DNA of 64,000 nt from Glossina fuscipes (Eukaryota > Arthropoda > Insecta > Diptera > Glossinidae): contig NW_023998414.1 in NCBI RefSeq assembly GCF_014805625.2, positions 9,023,914-9,087,913 of the forward strand, given 5' to 3'. This document shows, one piece after another, positions 58,790 to 64,000 of the stretch (the first letter of the stretch is position 1; each line of letters opens with the position of its first letter). The notes under the pieces were generated by a model. It made no database searches and was not told the origin of the DNA. It worked only from the letters and a program-made list of their open reading frames with translations. Made by a program: the position numbers and the translations under genes.

Positions 58790-61120
58790 AATTTTCGCAA
58801 CACAATTAAAAAATATTTTTTCATACGATGAATAGGGTACCGAATAAACACAGAAAACCCGGTTTGAGTGTAAAATTTTTCTTTTACTTTAACTTATCGA
58901 AGACATTCACCGACTTAACTTATTTGATAAGCCCATCCTTACGCAAGGAAGAGCTTTAAGCTTTTTGTCTTAATGTTAAATAAATGAAAAATGAGATTTT
59001 TATGCACATAAATGCTATTAAAAGCTTCAAAAGCATCTATGTACTGTTAACTAGAAAATGAAAACTAAAAAGAAAAAGAACTACGTAGGCTTGACGTTAT
59101 GTGTACAAAAGCATTAACATTTTAACGCTGCAGTCATCCAAACACTTATGGATGGGTAACACAAAAAAAAAAAAGAAGAAAACTTTTCTTTGCTTGCGAG
59201 GAAAAGAGCTTCAGTAGCATAAACAGATAACATAAACAAATAACTTCCGACGTATGAGAGAAACACAAACAAACAAAACTTTATAAAGAATACTATGCAT
59301 TAGTGTTAAGACGAATTCTGGATACCTTTCACACGGTACACGTTTTCTATTTTAAGAGTGCGCACGATAACGGACCGTACAGAGACGTTTTGATGCATGT
59401 AAATAATTAATGAATATATTGCGGTTATACAGTTTTACGTTCGGTTCGTGGAATTCCTTTTCCATTCACACACTATGAAAGCAATATATAGTTAATCGTC
59501 CCTATAGCAATCGTCCATATAAGATGGATTAGTAGAAAATGAAGGAAAAAAACTCTAATAATATTCGTATAAGCCTCGAAAAGGCGTTCGTATAACGCGG
59601 TTAAACAATAAAAACAGATCAGAATCAGTTTTTATTGCAATTTGAACTCCAAAAATTTTTACAGCGATTAAGTGCATGAAGGAAAAGGTAGAAAATGTCT
59701 ATTGATAAATTTTGATAATCTAAGTGATCCGTACAACGCGAAACGAATCAACCGTGTTACAGGTGTACATGGCCTCTTTTTCCGCTTTACATTTATCAAA
59801 AAGACAATAGATGTTTACTTGTGAGGAATTTTGTAGTTAATAGACCTATGGCTTTATAGTTACTTAACTAATGGATAAATGAAAGTGAATTTCCGAAAGG
59901 GTTAAAGCAAAACCGCGGAACGACGGTACGGCGGAACGATAAAAGTATGTATTGGTTAGCGATTTGCGAAACTTCATTGCTGTGCTTAAGAACTTGCGAT
60001 GTAACGCCGAATAAAATAAAAAACATAAACAGCAACTTTGTCCGATACATGCCGACTACTCGAGTCGAACATAATATTAATATCGATCAGTTAACTGACG
60101 CGATGCACCTAGGGAAACTTGGTATGCATTGAGAGGGTTTTCATTTTTTTTTACGAATGTATGCGTTTTCCCCTCGACAATTATATCTATATCTCGACTT
60201 TATTATCTCCGAATGTAATGTGCAGATAAGCAACTGCAAGAAGAATATGCTAGAAAAGTTTCAATCCTTTGACAATATTTCTTCCAATCTTGATAACTCC
60301 TGAATATTGCAAACGTTACAAACGTAATTACGGAATTCGTATACTGCTAGCCTGCGAAGATAGCTTCGAAGAATTCGATTAAAAATAAAAAAAAAGGAAA
60401 GCTCTTCACTTTCTCCGATGCAGCAAATTCAGTGTACATTTATTGTTATTGCATTTAGGAACGAAATAATAATCATCATAGAAGCTTATTGTATCACCAA
60501 CCGATACCCATTTAGTAAATAAATGATTTATCTTCAACTTGTGCAGAGGATTTGTTTTCATCGTTTCACACCCACACTTTCTACGCGTCTCACAATTTAT
60601 TTCATATGTTTTATATGCATTTAGAAACCACATACATCATCAATGTTTAAATATGTACAATACTTTATGTACATACATGTACATAGTGTTGTATGTCTAT
60701 ATGCACGAGTGTACGAGTGTTTTTGCAATAAAGTATAGTCAGTTAGTGAATCAGTCAGCCAATGCTCTGTAATGCAGATGTGTGAAAGTTATAAATACTG
60801 AATGCTCATGTATTCTCACTGCCACTCAACATTGTTGCTGAAGTGTTGTTTCAAATTTTACTCAAAGCATTATTTATGGCTTTAGATTTGATTAATTAAT
60901 TTTATATTTACATAAAAATCGAATAAAAAGATTTCTACGTAACCAATAATAAAATTTTTTGCTTTGCATTGGCTTTGCGAACGCGTAAATAGGATACAAA
61001 CACTTTTTGTTAATTTGCACAATTTTCTGTGTAAAAGGAATGAGGAAAAAATAAATAAATATTTTGAATTGTCTATGATAATAATGACAAGAGTAACGAA
61101 AAATGCGATAGTGGCTCATA
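58790..61120. other. AT-rich non-coding stretch
   Basis: No exon or transposon end is recognised. An A-run lies at 59163-59174. Confidence 0.4.
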
Positions 61121-61124
61121 GTCC

Positions 61125-61470
61125 ATCAATCTTAAATACCCTACATTATCCAGCGATTATTCATATAACGTCTTTTCAGAAGTGGTCGAAAAAGTGCACC
61201 GACGCAAAAAGTTTTCAATGGTTTTTGTCCTTGAGCCCAAAGACGTAACTCTACCAAGTTTCATTAACATATCTCGAAAATTGTAACACAAGAAAACGAG
61301 ACGGATGGACGGACGGACGGACGGACGGACGGACAGACAAGCTTGGATCGTTTCAGAAAGTGATGACGGTGGGCCTATTTCAGCTAGTTCTAGGGTTGTA
61401 TACATAGACACACACAAACACAGAAAATATGTACGCTTGTACCACAAATGATGTAAAGGGTAAAAATTTG
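61125..61470 (+). mobile_element. Family-B INE-1-like repeat with expanded GGAC microsatellite
   Basis: TACCCTACATTATCCAGCG (61137) matches the family-B 5' region. TTTTTGTCCTTGAGCCCAAA (61218) and AGTTTCATTAACATATCTCG are the central motifs. They are followed by the longest GGAC array of the window (61300-61338), AGACAAGCTTGGATCG, GGGCCTATTTCAGCTAG and TTGTACCACAAATGATG. Confidence 0.65.
61300..61338. repeat. (GGAC)n microsatellite
   Basis: About nine GGAC units inside the family-B repeat, an example of the microsatellite expansion typical of mini-me/INE-1-type elements. Confidence 0.95.
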
Positions 61471-61474
61471 TAAA

Positions 61475-63785
61475 CAATAAAAGAGTAATCATTACTGCGT
61501 AATGCTTGTATATAACGATTTCGTGGTTTTAATTAAAAATTTTTACAGCATTTTATGATGTGATCGTAATATGTTACGTAAGCATACCTATGCTTACATA
61601 TAATTAATTCATACCTATAGCTGAATTCTTATATGCAAGCTAGTGAATTATTATGTGCACGGGAACAAGATGAACAAAAAAAAAAAAAAAAAAAGGCATA
61701 AAATAGCCCTACATAACGGATTAATTGAGAAATTATTAGCTAATCAAGCTGAGCAGATATTATCATTTACTATGTGAAAGTGCTTCGAGGCCAGCGAAAC
61801 AACAAATAGAAAATATCATTAATTATATGCAAATTGCTTATCGAAAAAGTTCATCAAATAGCTTTAGGCCACTTCTGAAAAATGCTAAATACAACCAACA
61901 ACAATTTGGCAGCACTACAAAGTTAACAAAACTTTGATCTTTGCCAAAAACACATTATTACATACAAATTTTCAAAGAATTTATTTAGTTTTTTCTCTCC
62001 TATCATTTTTTAATTTTAATATAAATATGGCTTTTGAAAATCCATAGTCACAACGAGTAGAAGAGAGAGCAAAAATACCATTTGTTGCTTAAAAGGAAAT
62101 ATGTTTGTTTTACAATATCGTTCAGCTGTCAATCGTTTGCAAGAGTTTGAGTTGTTGTCCCTTTGCAGCAGAAGAGAGAGAGAGAGAGACTCGTTTTCTC
62201 TTCTCTTCTTTTCTGATAAAATAGAGATTATACGATATATTTGTGTGTATCGGCACATATGTGCTTTAGACTTTTCGATAGACTTTGCCAAATTATTAAA
62301 TCTGTATGAATGAATGAATGTAATATGATTATGAATGAAGCGCGCATGATTTTCTTCATTTTCATTGTCTTCAAGCATATGCAAACAAATCCTTTCTTAC
62401 GTGCTCCTTTATCTGTGTGTCAAAATAAAGAATTCATTCATAAAAAAAATTTATATGAAAAAGTCAAAGAAAATTTTTGCTTTGAGCTTTCTACGATGAT
62501 ATGAGAAAGAGATTCATTACTAAAAAGAAAATTTTGAATGATATTTCGTGTTTTACCCACTTAGGCAATACGAAGAAAATACTTCCGGGAAGCTACAGAC
62601 CAATGTCTGCGTTTTACTTTCTAAGTTCAATTCGGTAACATGTGTCTTTAGAAAGTATTTATGGTCATTGAAAAGAGTTCGTTCGTAAGTAAAAGTATCG
62701 TAATAGAGACAAAGTCTAGGTTTACTATAAGTATTAACGCATGCCCGACGCTATGATATCTTCAATCAATTGAATCGAATATGTTACAATGCATTAAGTA
62801 GAAATTTCACTATAAATTTTTCACAATCTCTTTTTTTCTCAATGCTTTGTAATTTCTAAATGAAATTAGTTATCTGAAGTTTTCAACTCTTTCCGAAATG
62901 CCTCGAAAAGGCTCTCTCTGCCAAATGATTTTCTGGTTGGGGAAAGTTTTCGTTTATTGTCTTCTCTCTCCATTTCCAATGTCGCTGATCCACTTACGCG
63001 CGTTTAAAAAGCGTTTATAACACATATGAAACACATTTATGAAAACAGCCCATAAAAAAAGGCTTACAATTTTCATTCTTTTCCCTCGAATCTTTCACAA
63101 TACGCTTAAAGTAATATTTTGTATAGAAGTTCGCAGAGCTTCTTTCAATAAATTATGTCCAATATTATTCTTATCAAAAGATGGCCTTTTTCGGGCCAAA
63201 AATTAAATTTTTTATCATTGATATACACGTCCAATATGCACATTTAACATATGAATATCATTAAATTTAAAGAAAGATCTACAGTTAGAGAAGCATGTGG
63301 TGCTTTCTTAAATATTTTAATTTTTATCTGTATATATATATATGTATCTGTAATTTGCACCAACTAACTCATACTTAATATAGCTATTATAACACCTCCT
63401 AGAATATTATTGTTCTATCATCTTCTTTTCAGGCTGTTACGGCGGTTTCCAAACACACAAAAAAAAAAAAAAAAAAAAAAAAAACAACAACTAAAAACCA
63501 TCTCAAATTCATACTGTAGTTAGGATAAACTTTTGATATCTACCATATAAAAGCTAAAATTATGCGTTTTAATGCGTGTGTGTGCCAAGTGTTTGATTAA
63601 GTCTATCAACTTCTTAAAGGGTAACTTTTCTTGAAAATTCCTGGTAACGTTTGTTACGACTTCCGCTGAAATTTTGTTAAAGATTTAAGCCGTTCCTGTA
63701 AGTTCGACTCGAAACCAAAAGCAATTATCTGTATGTTGTACACGTTCAAGCGTGCATTAAGCTTTTGCGAATGTATGCAACACCA
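61475..63785. other. AT-rich non-coding stretch
   Basis: A-runs at 61677-61694 and 63459-63484, a short GA tract near 62176-62188, TTTTCTC-rich text near 62195-62215. No exon is recognised. Confidence 0.4.
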
Positions 63786-63789
63786 GGAT

Positions 63790-64000
63790 GAACTTGAGAT
63801 GGACTCATCTTTCATTATACCGATCTAATCGGTCTGCCCGTCTTGTTTTATTATGTTCAATCTACAGTTCGCGATTTTTGAGTACACCCATATGTTTTTT
63901 GGTCCAAGGACGAACGCTATTGATAACAGTTCGGATCTGATCAATTTTACGACCACTTACCTTACAACGCCTTGGATAAGTTTCTCCCATCCTGTATAAA
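63790..64000 (-). repeat. Family-B INE-1-like repeat, reverse, cut by the window end
   Basis: On the minus strand: CAAGGCGTTGTAAGGTAAGT, GCGTTCGTCCTTGGACCAAA, CGCGAACTGTAGATTGAACA and a short AAGACGGGCAGACCG in the place of the block. The order matches the copies at 54.9 and 61.1 kb. Confidence 0.55.

Noticed and set aside
61157..61492. 111-codon minus-strand open frame with SVRPSVRPSIR
   Set aside because: The SVRP repeat is simply the translated GGAC microsatellite of a family-B repeat.
62016..62384. 122-codon minus-strand frame with a leucine/serine-rich stretch
   Set aside because: Built on a GA/CT simple tract (about 62176-62215); no domain.
1..64000. CRISPR arrays, operons, bacterial or viral genes
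   Set aside because: No regularly spaced direct repeats with unique spacers, no closely packed long frames and no viral hallmark genes. All clear multi-copy signals are eukaryotic transposons or microsatellites.

Overview
This is AT-rich, gene-poor, non-coding-dominated DNA from an animal nuclear genome, most likely a brachyceran fly. The evidence is the repeat content: several Tc1/mariner remnants, and many dispersed repeats of the INE-1/DINE-1 (mini-me) type known from Diptera. These carry internal GGAC/GTCY tetranucleotide blocks and an 'aatatatatgctttgtgggg...ttgcaaacgttttgacaaaa' type 3' half. TA microsatellites and very long A/T homopolymers are common. The family (tephritid, tsetse, muscid or other) cannot be fixed from sequence reading alone. 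There is no bacterial-style gene organisation, CRISPR array or operon.

The only stretch I would defend as a host protein-coding exon is at 31483-31593 (+). It is a 37-codon first coding exon with a good start context and a near-perfect GTAAGT donor, preceded by about 500 bp of poly(A)-studded leader. I do not recognise the gene. Its following intron probably occupies much of the right half of the window. The left 31 kb is intergenic or upstream DNA.

Region by region: 1.4-1.7 kb holds a tiny mariner deletion derivative with both inverted repeats and an intact in-frame transposase C-terminus. 8.7-9.5 kb and 51.0-51.96 kb hold two copies of a composite INE-1-like element with two GGAC blocks. 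Further partial copies of this family lie at 10.96-11.7, 14.4 and 15.2-15.4 kb. 9.85-10.24 and 33.05-33.43 kb are two decayed copies of one mariner lineage. 12.93-13.67 kb is a complete pogo-like MITE with 23-bp terminal inverted repeats, TA target sites, nested hairpins and a terminal CGCACAAAAA array. 23.7-24.56 kb contains a decayed mariner transposase next to a fragment of a second transposase family, and 46.4-46.66 kb carries another copy of that second family (PRSCDL motif). A second INE-1-like family recurs on both strands at 17.2, 25.8, 28.66, 37.3, 39.8, 54.2, 54.85, 61.1 and 63.8 kb. Two tRNA-like (SINE or tRNA-pseudogene) sequences lie at 16.9 and 58.64 kb. A 100-N assembly gap at 42853-42952 abuts a 40-bp poly(A) run.

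I found no convincing undescribed molecular system. The best leads are the architecture of the pogo-like MITE, the two-block composite INE-1-like element, the mariner mini-element and the unidentified first exon.
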